A DNA stretch of 44,008 bases from Riemerella columbipharyngis (GTDB lineage: Bacteria > Bacteroidota > Bacteroidia > Flavobacteriales > Weeksellaceae). Where the stretch lies: the NCBI RefSeq assembly GCF_900101995.1, contig NZ_FNAS01000017.1:1-44008 (forward strand), read 5' to 3'. The notes beneath the pieces were generated by a model that did no database searches, had not been told where the DNA came from, and saw only the letters and a list, made by a program, of their open reading frames with translations. A program made the translations under genes and the position numbers. Below are positions 24,377-33,400 of the stretch, piece after piece. Position 1 is the stretch's first letter, and the number at the start of each line of letters is the position of its first letter.

Positions 24377-27190
24377 ATGTTTTATAATCATCAAGAAATA
24401 GATAGGAAGTGGCAAAAATATTGGGAAGAAAACCAAACCTACAAAACGGGAGACCAAAAGGATAAGCCTAAGTTTTATGTTTTGGATATGTTCCCTTATC
24501 CTTCGGGTGCAGGGTTGCATGTGGGGCATCCGCTGGGCTATATTGCATCGGACATTTATGCGAGGTTCAAGAGGCACCAAGGGTATAATGTTTTGCATCC
24601 CGTGGGATATGACAGTTTTGGGCTTCCTGCTGAGCAGTATGCCATACAGACAGGACAGCATCCTGCTGTTACTACGGAAAATAATATCCAAAGATATGAG
24701 CAGCAATTAAAGAAAATAGGTTTTTCATTTGACTGGAGCAGAGAGATAAGGACTTCCGATTCTTCTTACTATAAATGGACACAATGGATTTTTATACAAT
24801 TATTCCATTCCTGGTATAACAAGGATAATGATAAGGCAGAGCCTATAGATACTTTGGTAAAGCATTTTGAAGCGCAAGGAACGAAAGGATTGAATACGGC
24901 TCAAAATGAGGCATTGGATTTTACAGCAGAAGAATGGAAACAAGCTTCGGAGGCAGATAAACAAGATATTCTACTTAATTACCGAATGGCGTATAGGGCT
25001 GAAACTACTGTAAACTGGTGTCCTGCACTGGGAACAGTACTTGCGAATGATGAGGTGAAAGACGGTAAATCCGAAAGAGGAGGCTATCCCGTGTTTCAGA
25101 AAAAAATGATGCAGTGGAGTATGCGTATTACGGCGTATTCGGAGCGTTTGTTGCAGGGTTTGGATACTTTGGACTGGCCTCAGCCTCTTAAAGATGCTCA
25201 AGAATATTGGATAGGAAAATCCCAAGGGGCGTCAATTACCTTTAAGACCAATGATGGGGCTCACGAGATAGAGGTTTTTTCTACGCGCCCAGATACTATT
25301 TTTGGAGCTACATTTATGGTGCTTGCACCGGAGCATCCATTGGTGAAAGAAATTACCACAGATGCCCAAAAAGCGGAGGTAGAGCTGTATATAGAAGCAA
25401 CTTCTAAAAAGACAGAGCGAGACAGAATGGCAGATGTAAAATCGGTTTCCGGCGCTTTTATCGGTGCGTATGTCCTTAATCCGTTTACCAACAAAGAAAT
25501 ACCGGTTTATATCTCGGATTATGTTTTGATGGGCTATGGTACCGGTGCGGTGATGGCAGTACCGGCACACGATGATAGAGACCACCGCTTTGCAAAAAAA
25601 TTCGGATTAGAGATTATTAAGGTTGTAGAAACAGACGAAGATGTACAGGAGCAATCCTTTGATTCTAAAAATAGTGTCTGCGTAAACTCTATGTTTTTGG
25701 ACGGGCTTAATTATAAAGAGGCTAAGGCTAAAATAATTTCGGAGCTTGAAACGAGAGGTATTGGCTATGGTACTATCAACTACCGACAGAGAGATGCTAT
25801 ATTTTCTCGCCAGAGGTATTGGGGAGAGCCGGTGCCTGTATATTATAAGGAAGAAATGCCATATACTTTGCCTATCTCTGCACTGCCGCTGGAACTACCA
25901 GAGGTAGAGAAATATTTACCTACGGAAGACGGAGATCCGCCTTTAGGGAATGCTAAAAAATTTGCTTGGGACGAACAAAACGATAAGGTGGTCTCTACTG
26001 ATTTAATAGATTATAAAACAGTATTCCCAATGGAGCTTTCTACGATGCCAGGCTGGGCGGGTAGTTCTTGGTATTTCCTAAGGTATATGAACCCAGATAA
26101 CCAAGACTTGCTTTGCGATAAGAGTATTGCTGACTATTGGGGACAAGTGGATCTTTATATAGGAGGAAGTGAGCATGCCACAGGGCATTTGCTCTATGCC
26201 AGATTTTGGAATATGTTCCTCAAAGATAGAGGTTATATTTCTCAGGAAGAACCTTTTCAAAAATTGATTAACCAAGGAATGATATTAGGAACCAGTGCTT
26301 TTGTATTTCGTGTGAACGGGACTAATGAATTTGTGTCCAAAGGCTTGGCAAAAGATTACGATACACAGAAAATCCATGTAGATATAAGCTTATTGAAAGG
26401 TGTTTCGGATGAACTGGATACAGAGGCATTCAAGAATTGGAGACCCGAGTTTAAGGAAGCTACATTTATTTTAGAAAACGATAAGTACATAACGGAGAGA
26501 GAGGTAGAAAAAATGTCTAAGTCTAAGTACAATGTGGTAAATCCGGATGATATATGCGAAGAGTACGGTGCGGACTGCCTTCGTTTGTACGAAATGTTTT
26601 TAGGACCTCTGGAGCAAAGTAAACCTTGGAATACACAGGGACTTTCTGGGGTCTATGGTTTTTTGAAAAAGTTTTATAATCTTTATTTTGACGGAGACGA
26701 TTTTATGCTTTCGGAGGAGGAGCCAAGTAAAGAGGAATATAAAGTCCTTCATACCCTTATAAAGAAGGTGCTTTTTGATATAGACCATTTTTCATTCAAT
26801 ACTTCGGTAGCTTCATTTATGATTGCTGTAAATGAATTTCAGAAGCTGAAATGCAACAAGCGTAAAATTTTAGAACCATTAGCTGTTATTATATCGCCTT
26901 ATGCACCGCATATTTGCGAGGAGCTATGGCATCTCTCAGGGCATAAAACTTCAGTGGAATACGAGCCTTTTCCTATGCTTGACGAAAGCTATTTGGTGGA
27001 AGATGAGATAGAATATCCGGTGAGTTTTAATGGTAAAATGAGATTCAAATTACCGCTCTCGGCATCATTGTCAAAAGAAGAAATAGAAGAAATAGCACTT
27101 AAAGATGATCGCGTAGTGCAATATTTGGGAGACCAAAAGCCCAAAAAAATCATTGTAGTGCCCAAAAAAATCATCAATATCGTGTGTTAA
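24377..27190 (+). CDS. leuS: Leucyl-tRNA synthetase
   Basis: A 937-residue class I aminoacyl-tRNA synthetase that charges tRNA-Leu. The HIGH signature is HVGH at residues 48-51 within FPYPSGAGLHVGHPLGY, and KMSKS is EKMSKSKYN near 712. The editing (CP1) domain holds FSTRPDTIFGATF and the GTGAVMAVPAHDDRD motif that hydrolyses mischarged tRNA. Specific landmarks include VNWCPALGTVLANDEV and MPGWAGSSWYFLRYM. An insertion around residues 150-210 (TLVKHFEAQGTKG...) is longer than in E. coli and seems lineage-specific. The C-terminal domain is complete. Its own promoter lies upstream; the next unit starts about 270 bases later. Confidence 0.97.
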   Translation: MFYNHQEIDRKWQKYWEENQTYKTGDQKDKPKFYVLDMFPYPSGAGLHVGHPLGYIASDIYARFKRHQGYNVLHPVGYDSFGLPAEQYAIQTGQHPAVTTENNIQRYEQQLKKIGFSFDWSREIRTSDSSYYKWTQWIFIQLFHSWYNKDNDKAEPIDTLVKHFEAQGTKGLNTAQNEALDFTAEEWKQASEADKQDILLNYRMAYRAETTVNWCPALGTVLANDEVKDGKSERGGYPVFQKKMMQWSMRITAYSERLLQGLDTLDWPQPLKDAQEYWIGKSQGASITFKTNDGAHEIEVFSTRPDTIFGATFMVLAPEHPLVKEITTDAQKAEVELYIEATSKKTERDRMADVKSVSGAFIGAYVLNPFTNKEIPVYISDYVLMGYGTGAVMAVPAHDDRDHRFAKKFGLEIIKVVETDEDVQEQSFDSKNSVCVNSMFLDGLNYKEAKAKIISELETRGIGYGTINYRQRDAIFSRQRYWGEPVPVYYKEEMPYTLPISALPLELPEVEKYLPTEDGDPPLGNAKKFAWDEQNDKVVSTDLIDYKTVFPMELSTMPGWAGSSWYFLRYMNPDNQDLLCDKSIADYWGQVDLYIGGSEHATGHLLYARFWNMFLKDRGYISQEEPFQKLINQGMILGTSAFVFRVNGTNEFVSKGLAKDYDTQKIHVDISLLKGVSDELDTEAFKNWRPEFKEATFILENDKYITEREVEKMSKSKYNVVNPDDICEEYGADCLRLYEMFLGPLEQSKPWNTQGLSGVYGFLKKFYNLYFDGDDFMLSEEEPSKEEYKVLHTLIKKVLFDIDHFSFNTSVASFMIAVNEFQKLKCNKRKILEPLAVIISPYAPHICEELWHLSGHKTSVEYEPFPMLDESYLVEDEIEYPVSFNGKMRFKLPLSASLSKEEIEEIALKDDRVVQYLGDQKPKKIIVVPKKIINIVC

Positions 27191-27284
27191 GAAGATTTAA
27201 TGAGCTTAATTTAATAAAAAAAATAAGATAATAAATCTTGATAAAAACAGCTGTAAAATTTTTTAAACAATAATAAACTTTAAT

Positions 27285-27366
27285 AAAGGAGGTGAAAGTG
27301 ATAAAAATCATAAAAAAAAATATTTTAAATGTAAGGCGTATTTTCGCTCAAAAAAATAAATTTTGA
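27285..27366 (+). other. Strong Shine-Dalgarno sequence and 22-codon ORF before exbB
   Basis: AAAGGAGGTGA at 27285-27295 is complementary to the 3' end of 16S rRNA over 11 bases. It is followed, at ideal spacing, by GTG (27298) opening a 22-codon frame that ends TGA at 27364. The peptide would begin MIKIIKKNIL and is basic and Lys/Ile-rich. Bacteroidota rarely use such sequences, so it stands out. It could be a leader peptide or regulatory site for the exbB-tonB unit 90 bases downstream, or chance. Coding is unproven. Confidence 0.3.
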
Positions 27367-27457
27367 GATTCGTGAAAATATTTCTTGCATTTTTAAATAT
27401 TTTAACTTTATTTTACGACCTGAAAGAAATAACAATAACTTAATAATTTAGTTTAGT

Positions 27458-28324
27458 ATGGAAATGAATGTTTCAAACACAGAGGAGCAAGTAATTGCTA
27501 AAAAGAAGAGTGGGCTAAACCCAGCTTTTGTATTGCCAATTCTATATGTTATAGCATTGGGGATTTATATTTTTATATTGGGTAATCCAAGTAACTTTAA
27601 AGTGGATGAAAGGATAGCGAAATCTTTATCAGTGGCAATTTCGGATGTGCCATTAAAGGAAATCCATCCAGAGACCTTTATGGGGATTATCTATATGGGT
27701 GGTCCTATTGTACACATTTTGATTTTGTTTATGATTACGGTTATTATATTCTCTTTTGAGCGTTTCTTCGTAATCGGGAAAGCATCAGGAAAAGGAAACT
27801 TAGACAGCTTCGTTCTTGAAATCAGAAGATTATTGAATCAAAATAAAATAGACGAAGCTATAGAATTATGCGATTCTCAGAGAGGTTCTGTAGGGAATGT
27901 GGTAAAAGAAGGGTTGCTTACTTATAAAGCATTGGCTAAGGATACAACGCTTAACAAAGAGCAAAAAATGGCTGCACTTACTAAAGCATTAGAAGAAGCT
28001 ACAACATTAGAAATGCCTATGCTTGAAAGAAATATGATGATTCTTTCTACACTTGGTACAGTAGCTACATTGGTAGCCTTACTTGGTACAGTAATTGGTA
28101 TGATCAAGGCGTTCTTTGCACTTGGATCTGGTGGTGGTACACCGGATGCTGCAGCTCTATCAATCGGTATCTCAGAAGCGTTGATCAATACAGCATTAGG
28201 TATTAGTACATCGGCTATCGCGATTATCCTTTATAACTACTTTACTTCCAGAATAGATGGATTAACATTCAAAATAGACGAAATAGGAATGTCTATCCAG
28301 CAGTCTTTCGCTGAATTCCACTAA
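27458..28324 (+). CDS. exbB: ExbB/TolQ/MotA-type proton channel subunit
   Basis: A 288-residue inner-membrane protein with three hydrophobic helices: about 20-42, 85-108 and a last pair around 175-260. The MotA/TolQ/ExbB domain is recognised by MLERNMMILSTLGTVATLVALLGTVIGMIKAFFALG and by ISEALINTALGISTSAIAIILYNYF, where helix residues line the proton path. With the ExbD proteins it uses the proton gradient to power TonB. It starts the order exbB-exbD-exbD-tonB. The N-terminus is longer than in enterobacterial ExbB and carries an extra helix. Confidence 0.92.
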   Translation: MEMNVSNTEEQVIAKKKSGLNPAFVLPILYVIALGIYIFILGNPSNFKVDERIAKSLSVAISDVPLKEIHPETFMGIIYMGGPIVHILILFMITVIIFSFERFFVIGKASGKGNLDSFVLEIRRLLNQNKIDEAIELCDSQRGSVGNVVKEGLLTYKALAKDTTLNKEQKMAALTKALEEATTLEMPMLERNMMILSTLGTVATLVALLGTVIGMIKAFFALGSGGGTPDAAALSIGISEALINTALGISTSAIAIILYNYFTSRIDGLTFKIDEIGMSIQQSFAEFH

Positions 28325-28408
28325 TAGTAGTAGAATAACAGCTCAAGATTTTAGCAATATTCGTATTGCGAAAAGTATAAGAAGTTTAATGAATAAAAAC
28401 AGAAAAAA

Positions 28409-29014
28409 ATGGCGAGAGTCAAACCAAAAAGACATGGTGTAGTAACAGATATGACGGCGATGTGTGATGTTGCCTTCCTACTACTTACCTTCTTTATCTT
28501 GACCACAAACTTTAAAAAACCGGATGTGGAAAAGATACAGCCGCCATCTTCTATATCTGATAAATTACTACCGGAAACAAGTCTGATGACGGTAGATGTA
28601 ACTCAAGACGGTAGATTCTTTTTTCAGCCTGTAGAAAACGGGACAGAGAGAATACAGCTGTTGGAAGCAATGGGTAAAAAATATGGGATTTCATTTAACA
28701 GTGAAGAAAGAGTGGCATTTGCCAAAGTTCAAAGTATTGGTGTCCCAATGAACCAATTGAAGAGTTTCTTAGATTTACCTGAAGATGAGCAAAAAGCGTA
28801 TAAGAGTCCTACAGGGATTCCTATGGACAGTGCAAATAAGCAAGTCATTGATTGGGTGCAGCAGAGTTTAGCTATCAATCCGGAGTATAAACTTGCTATA
28901 AAAGGAGACGGTGCAACCCAATATTCTAAAGTGAAAGACTTATTTGAAGGATTGAGAGATATTGATTTTTATAAATTTTGGTTAATCACAACTCAGGAAG
29001 CAGGAGGAAAATAA
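28409..29014 (+). CDS. exbD: ExbD-type energy transducer, first copy
   Basis: A 201-residue ExbD/TolR protein, longer than the usual 140. A short cytoplasmic N-terminus is followed by one membrane helix (DMTAMCDVAFLLLTFFILTT, residues 13-32). Its Asp in the MCDVAF motif is the conserved proton-carrying residue. The rest is periplasmic and holds an insertion (about 85-150) before the usual C-terminal fold. It lies 84 bases after exbB and 7 before the second exbD; the pair of different ExbD proteins is usual in Bacteroidota TonB loci. Confidence 0.9.
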   Translation: MARVKPKRHGVVTDMTAMCDVAFLLLTFFILTTNFKKPDVEKIQPPSSISDKLLPETSLMTVDVTQDGRFFFQPVENGTERIQLLEAMGKKYGISFNSEERVAFAKVQSIGVPMNQLKSFLDLPEDEQKAYKSPTGIPMDSANKQVIDWVQQSLAINPEYKLAIKGDGATQYSKVKDLFEGLRDIDFYKFWLITTQEAGGK

Positions 29015-29021
29015 TAGAAAA

Positions 29022-29567
29022 ATGGCAGAAGTACAAGTACAAGACAAAGGCGAAAAGGGCGGCAAAGTCCGTTCCAAGAAGCAGAATACAAGGGTGGATA
29101 TGACACCTATGGTGGATTTGGGTTTTCTATTGATTACATTCTTTATGTTTACGACGACTTTCTCTAAACCTAATGTAATGGATCTTGGTCTTCCGGCAAA
29201 ACCTAAAAAAAATCAGCCGAAACCACCTCCTACAGAGATTGACCTTACCAACTCAATTACTGTAATTATAGGTAAGAATAATAAAATCTACTATCATCAA
29301 ACAGACAAAGACGGGCTTAATGTAAGTAGCTTACAAGAATCTAACTATGATAGAGAGGGGATTACTAAGGTAATCGAGGATGCTAAAAGTAGAGCAAAAG
29401 ATCAAAGTAAATTTACGGTGATTATAGAGCCTACTGATGATGCAGTGTATAAGAATTTCGTTGATATTTTGGACGATATGGCAGTACTTAAGAATGAAAG
29501 ATATGGGGTTACCGATATCAAACCTTGGGAAAAAGCCGTTTACGAACAGAAATCAGGAGGAAAATAA
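29022..29567 (+). CDS. exbD: ExbD-type energy transducer, second copy
   Basis: A 181-residue second ExbD/TolR protein. The single helix DMTPMVDLGFLLITFFMFTT (about 26-45) carries the conserved Asp in MVDLGF. A Lys/Pro-rich stretch (KPKKNQPKPPP) follows, then a periplasmic domain ending in FVDILDDMAVLKNERYGVTDI, the usual ExbD C-terminal helix and strand. It probably forms heteromeric stators with the first ExbD. It is 7 bases after the first copy and 25 before tonB. Confidence 0.9.
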   Translation: MAEVQVQDKGEKGGKVRSKKQNTRVDMTPMVDLGFLLITFFMFTTTFSKPNVMDLGLPAKPKKNQPKPPPTEIDLTNSITVIIGKNNKIYYHQTDKDGLNVSSLQESNYDREGITKVIEDAKSRAKDQSKFTVIIEPTDDAVYKNFVDILDDMAVLKNERYGVTDIKPWEKAVYEQKSGGK

Positions 29568-29592
29568 TAGCTAATCTTAAATAATAAAGAAA

Positions 29593-30438
29593 ATGAGTGA
29601 GGAATATTTAGAACACAAATCTAAATTTGATTTTGATGAAATTGTGTTTGAACACAGAAATAAAGAATATGGGGCTTACGATTTAAGAAAAAGCTATAGA
29701 TATATTCTTACCAAGTCTTTTATTATAGGGACTATTATATTTTTAATCATTGCTTTATTTCCATTGATTATTCTGAAGATAAAGCAGATGAACGCTCCAA
29801 AGAAACAAGTTGTGGATATTAAACTTTTGGATGTGCATGAGCCAGACCCTATAGTAGAGCAGCCTAAAGAAAAGGAACCGCCTCCACCACCACCTCCGCC
29901 TAAAAAGGAGGAGCCTAAAATAGAGGTTATCAAAAATGTTGTACCACAGCCTACAAAGGTTCCTGAGGTAGAAACACCGCCACCACCTATTAGTGAACAG
30001 TTAAAGACTACTACGGGATTGGTGGATCAAAAAGGGGTAAAAGCTCCAGCTTATACGCCGCCACCTGCACCACCTTCCACAGGTAAAGGGGCGATTGCAG
30101 AGGTTACTCCGAGTAAAACAGAGGTTTATACTGCTGTTGACCAAGAGCCTAGCTTTGGTAAAGGAGGTATAGAAGGTTTTAGAAATAGATTTCAGGAAGA
30201 TTTTGATCGTGATGTAATGGACGGTGAGGATGGTGTTATTTCTACTGTGGTAACTTTTATTGTAGAGATAGATGGCAGCGTTACTCAGGTGAAAGCTACA
30301 GGTTCTAACAGTGACTTTAATAGAGAAGCTGAGAGAACGGTGAGATCTATTAAAACCAAGTGGACTCCAGCGAAAATTAATGGGCATCCGGTTCGTTATA
30401 GAATTAGATTGCCGGTTAAGATGCAGTTTGAGTCTTAA
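29593..30438 (+). CDS. tonB: TonB-family energy transducer
   Basis: A 281-residue TonB. The cytoplasmic start has FEHRNKEYGAYDLRKSY, typical of Bacteroidota TonB proteins. The membrane anchor is at about 39-60 (ILTKSFIIGTIIFLIIALFPLII). Next comes a long Pro-rich spacer (KEPPPPPPPPKKEEPK and PPPAPPSTGKG) spanning the periplasm, then the TonB C-terminal domain from about 205 (VVTFIVEIDGSVTQVKAT...IKTKWTPAKINGHPVRYRIRLPVKM). It drives TonB-dependent receptors such as SusC/RagA. It is the last gene of the exbB cluster; a terminator follows at 30459-30488. Confidence 0.94.
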   Translation: MSEEYLEHKSKFDFDEIVFEHRNKEYGAYDLRKSYRYILTKSFIIGTIIFLIIALFPLIILKIKQMNAPKKQVVDIKLLDVHEPDPIVEQPKEKEPPPPPPPPKKEEPKIEVIKNVVPQPTKVPEVETPPPPISEQLKTTTGLVDQKGVKAPAYTPPPAPPSTGKGAIAEVTPSKTEVYTAVDQEPSFGKGGIEGFRNRFQEDFDRDVMDGEDGVISTVVTFIVEIDGSVTQVKATGSNSDFNREAERTVRSIKTKWTPAKINGHPVRYRIRLPVKMQFES

Positions 30439-30458
30439 AAAAAATAACAAACATTATG

Positions 30459-30488
30459 AGAGAAGTCTTTTCAGGCTTCTCTTTTTTT
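30459..30488 (+). terminator. Terminator after tonB
   Basis: Stem AGAGAAGTCT (30459-30468) / AGGCTTCTCT (30473-30482) with loop TTTC, followed by T6. It lies 20 bases beyond the tonB stop. Confidence 0.8.
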
Positions 30489-30490
30489 AT

Positions 30491-30498
30491 TATATTTG
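30491..30498 (+). promoter_or_regulatory. -7 promoter element (TATATTTG) right after the tonB terminator
   Basis: Exact TAnnTTTG match two bases after the terminator T-run and five bases before the ATG at 30504. It suggests a new transcription unit for the small membrane protein and the PstS-like gene, with a leader of almost no length. Confidence 0.5.
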
Positions 30499-30503
30499 TT
30501 GCT

Positions 30504-30701
30504 ATGTTTAATTATCTATCTATATTAGCAGGAATTATGTATATCGCATTCGGTGCGGAGGTGCTTATCTATAAGTTTTTTGCAATAAAGCTTGATGATA
30601 TGGAGGCTTATCCTTTGGGAGGGCTTATGGTATTGTATGGTTTTTTCAGAATTGCGAGAGCAATTTATAGAATAAAAAAAAGTAGAGAAGATGGCTTTTA
30701 G
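30504..30701 (+). CDS. Small membrane protein before the PstS-like gene
   Basis: About 65 residues if it starts at the ATG at 30504. A longer frame from 30456 would run through the terminator and promoter, so I reject that start. It has two hydrophobic stretches, FNYLSILAGIMYIAFGAEVLIY and PLGGLMVLYGFFRIARAIY, and ends basic (KKSREDGF). It overlaps the next gene by 11 bases, so they are likely translationally coupled. I know of similar small proteins in flavobacterial TonB loci but not of a function. Confidence 0.6.
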   Translation: MFNYLSILAGIMYIAFGAEVLIYKFFAIKLDDMEAYPLGGLMVLYGFFRIARAIYRIKKSREDGF

Positions 30702-31569
30702 AAAAATCATATTATGTTTTGTTTTAATATCTGTATTCTTGTCGTCTTGTAAAAAAGCAAAGGAAGCAGATACGCCTCAGCATGGGACAATTACTTTGGT
30801 GGCAGATTCTACTTTTGCCAATGTTACGGGAGCCCTTACCGAACGCTATATGGCACTTTATCCAGAAGCAAAAATTATTGTAAAATACAAAAAAGAAAAT
30901 GAAGGATTTTTGGATTTACTTGATGATAAAGCTCAGGTGGCTGTAATGTCTAAAACTCTAAGCAGTGATGAGAAAGAAGCCTACAAACAGAAAGTAGATA
31001 TGAAATTAGAGCCCGCTAATTTTGCTTTGGATGGTGCTGTTTTTGTAGTGCCTAAAGATTCTGAACTTGATTCTCTTTCTGTGGAAGAGATTAGAAATAA
31101 GTTGGTTAATGGTCATCAAGATTTTATTTTTGATAGTTCCAATGGGGCTAACTTTTCTTTGGTTACTCAAAAATTAAAACTCAATAGAGACCAAATTAGC
31201 TATGGAACAATAAAAGGGGGAGATGTGAAAATAATAGAAGAATTGTCCAAATACCCTGGCAAAATAGGAGTGGTAAGCTATAATACCTTAAGTAGGGAGC
31301 ATTTTCCGCTTACTCAAAAGTTAAAAGAGATGGTCAAGGTATTAAAAATTTCTCAAAATAATGGGAAAGCCTACGAACCCAATCTTGTGACTATGAGGTA
31401 TTTTGAATATCCTTTCTCTCGGGTTTTGTATTTTATTACCAATGAAGGCTTTTTTGGAGTGGGAAATGGATTGATCCGTTTTTCGTGTACTCAGCTTGGT
31501 CAGATTGTGGTGGCCCACGATGGACTGCAGCCTTATAATATTTATAAAAGAGAAGTTCAAATGAGATAA
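30691..31569 (+). CDS. PstS-like substrate-binding lipoprotein
   Basis: A 292-residue lipoprotein (lipobox FLSSC, Cys about 20) with the PstS-type periplasmic binding fold: GTITLVADSTFANVTGALTERYM at the start of lobe 1, VAVMSKTLSSDEKEAY, VFVVPKDSELDSLSVEEIRN, and VGVVSYN-like GVVSYNTLSRE in lobe 2. Typical phosphate ligands of PstS are not obvious (the N-terminal SSG/TA... loop is different), so the ligand may not be phosphate. There is no PstC/A/B transporter next to it. It sits in the TonB cluster, between the small membrane protein and a TPR gene, so a link to TonB energy sensing or receptor function is an inference. Confidence 0.78.
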   Translation: MAFRKIILCFVLISVFLSSCKKAKEADTPQHGTITLVADSTFANVTGALTERYMALYPEAKIIVKYKKENEGFLDLLDDKAQVAVMSKTLSSDEKEAYKQKVDMKLEPANFALDGAVFVVPKDSELDSLSVEEIRNKLVNGHQDFIFDSSNGANFSLVTQKLKLNRDQISYGTIKGGDVKIIEELSKYPGKIGVVSYNTLSREHFPLTQKLKEMVKVLKISQNNGKAYEPNLVTMRYFEYPFSRVLYFITNEGFFGVGNGLIRFSCTQLGQIVVAHDGLQPYNIYKREVQMR

Positions 31570-31673
31570 TGTTTGATTTTTTTATTAAGATTAAAATAAT
31601 TCGTATTTTGGTCTAATAATTGTGAAGTTGTATTACATTAAAGAATAAGTATAATTAAGAATATTAAAATAGT

Positions 31674-33347
31674 ATGAAAAAGAAATTGTTTTTAGGGAGT
31701 ATAGGTGTTTTATTTTTTGCCTCTTTAGGAGCTCAGACAGTAGAAGAAGGTTTGAGCTATGCAGATGCACATAAATATACTAAGGCGAAAGAGGTATTTA
31801 ATCAGTTAGTTCAGAAATCACCTTCATCAGAAAATTATTTTTATCTTGGAAATGTGTATATTACACAGAATTATCCCGATTTAGATAAAGCAAAATCGTA
31901 CTTTCAAAAAGGTGCGGAAGCAGATAAAAAACCTTATTTGGATATGATTGGGCTGGCTTCCGTGAAATTGGGAAAAGGAGATAAATCAGGGCTTACGGAT
32001 ATACAAGAAATTGTGCAGAAATCCAGAGGTAAAGACGCCGAAGTTCTATTTCGTGCCGGAGAAGCACTCACTCTATTTCCGGAGAATAATAATCCCGATT
32101 TAGCAATTCAATATATAAACCAAGCCATAGAAAGAGCTAAAGATAAAGAGGGTAAAGTTCCTGACTATTATTACTATTCTTTGGGAGATGCATACCGATT
32201 GAAGAAAAAAGCCGGAGATGCGATGACAGCCTATGACAATGCTGCTATGGTAGCCAAAAACAAAGCTTCCGTATATACCAGAATGGCAACTCTTTGGATG
32301 GCGGCGAGCCAGTGGAAATTAGCTATGGAAAATATGCAGAAAGCGGTTTCCGTAGATCCTACTTACGCACCTGTTTATCAAGCGTTGGCAAACTACCATA
32401 TCATATACCAAAAGCACGATGAAGCCGCTGCAGATTTGCTAAATTATTTAAAATATGCAGATGAAGATCCGCAGACGCTCTTGTCTGTCGCTAAATTATA
32501 TTTTGCAAATGGCAATTATCAAGAGTCTAATCAAATATTAGATAAAGTATTTGACAAGGTAGATGATTCTATCAAATATAAGCTGAAAGCCTATATCCTC
32601 TATAATGAAGGTAAATATGATGAAGCTAAGCAAAATATAGATATATTTGTAAGTAAAGCTTCAGCAGACAGAGTATTATCGGCGGATCAAGGTTTGGTGG
32701 GGCTTATATATGCCGCACAAGCTCAAAAGGCACAAGACCAGTCTGTGAAAAACCAAATGATGCAACAGGCTTTACAAAAAATAAATATAGCAAAAGCAGC
32801 CAAAGATACTACGCTCAATTGGGATGAGGAATTAGCAAAAGTAAGCGGTGCTAATATGGATTCAGATGAAGGGCCTACCAATCCGGCAATTGAAGCCTTG
32901 AAAAAACAAATAGCCGCAGACCCTAAAAATTCGGATAACTTGTATAAATTGGCTATAGCTTACCAAGAGGCTAAAAATTGGAATGGGGCAGCTTCTACCT
33001 GGCAAAAAATGATTGTTTTATTACCTACTTGGGCACCTGCATATTATAGCCAAGGCTATGCTTACCAACAAGCTAAAAAAGATGATTTTGCAAAAATGGC
33101 ATATCAAAAATATATAGATATGATGAGTACGCAGCCGCAAGACGAGCAAGACAAAAATAAAGATATGATATCCTATGCTTACTTTGTAGTAGCTTATTAT
33201 GAAAGAGATACAGACAGGGTAAAAGCAAAGGACTATGTTATAAAGTCTCTCCAAATAAATCCGGATTACAGCGAAGCTCAAAATTTATTAAAATATATAA
33301 ATGCCAATATTGATACCGGAGATGCCCAGCAAGGCACTGCCAAATAG
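31674..33347 (+). CDS. Exported tetratricopeptide-repeat protein
   Basis: A 557-residue protein with a signal peptide (MKKKLFLGSIGVLFFASLGAQ). The rest is repeated helical pairs of TPR type: for example AKEVFNQLVQKSPSSENYFYLGNVY near 37, AYDNAAMVAKNKASVYTRMATLW near 180, AVSVDPTYAPVYQALANYH near 222, and pairs to about 540 (NPDYSEAQNLLKYIN). TPR arrays bind partner proteins, so it may scaffold an envelope complex. It lies about 100 bases after the PstS-like gene and ends with a strong terminator, so it may be the last gene of the TonB-linked region. The exact partner is unknown. Confidence 0.85.
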   Translation: MKKKLFLGSIGVLFFASLGAQTVEEGLSYADAHKYTKAKEVFNQLVQKSPSSENYFYLGNVYITQNYPDLDKAKSYFQKGAEADKKPYLDMIGLASVKLGKGDKSGLTDIQEIVQKSRGKDAEVLFRAGEALTLFPENNNPDLAIQYINQAIERAKDKEGKVPDYYYYSLGDAYRLKKKAGDAMTAYDNAAMVAKNKASVYTRMATLWMAASQWKLAMENMQKAVSVDPTYAPVYQALANYHIIYQKHDEAAADLLNYLKYADEDPQTLLSVAKLYFANGNYQESNQILDKVFDKVDDSIKYKLKAYILYNEGKYDEAKQNIDIFVSKASADRVLSADQGLVGLIYAAQAQKAQDQSVKNQMMQQALQKINIAKAAKDTTLNWDEELAKVSGANMDSDEGPTNPAIEALKKQIAADPKNSDNLYKLAIAYQEAKNWNGAASTWQKMIVLLPTWAPAYYSQGYAYQQAKKDDFAKMAYQKYIDMMSTQPQDEQDKNKDMISYAYFVVAYYERDTDRVKAKDYVIKSLQINPDYSEAQNLLKYINANIDTGDAQQGTAK

Positions 33348-33358
33348 AAAGTATTTTG

Positions 33359-33389
33359 CTTCCTAAGTTTTCTGCTTAGGAAGTTTTTT
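33359..33389 (+). terminator. Terminator after the TPR gene
   Basis: Perfect 9-bp stem CTTCCTAAG (33359-33367) / CTTAGGAAG (33375-33383), loop TTTTCTG, then TTTTTT. It lies 12 bases after the stop and 12 before bshB1. Confidence 0.9.
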
Positions 33390-33400
33390 AATTTTAAATT

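Noticed and set aside
30456-30503. Upstream start of the small membrane protein, giving 16 more residues
   Set aside because: It runs through a terminator hairpin and a -7 promoter element; the ATG at 30504 is better.
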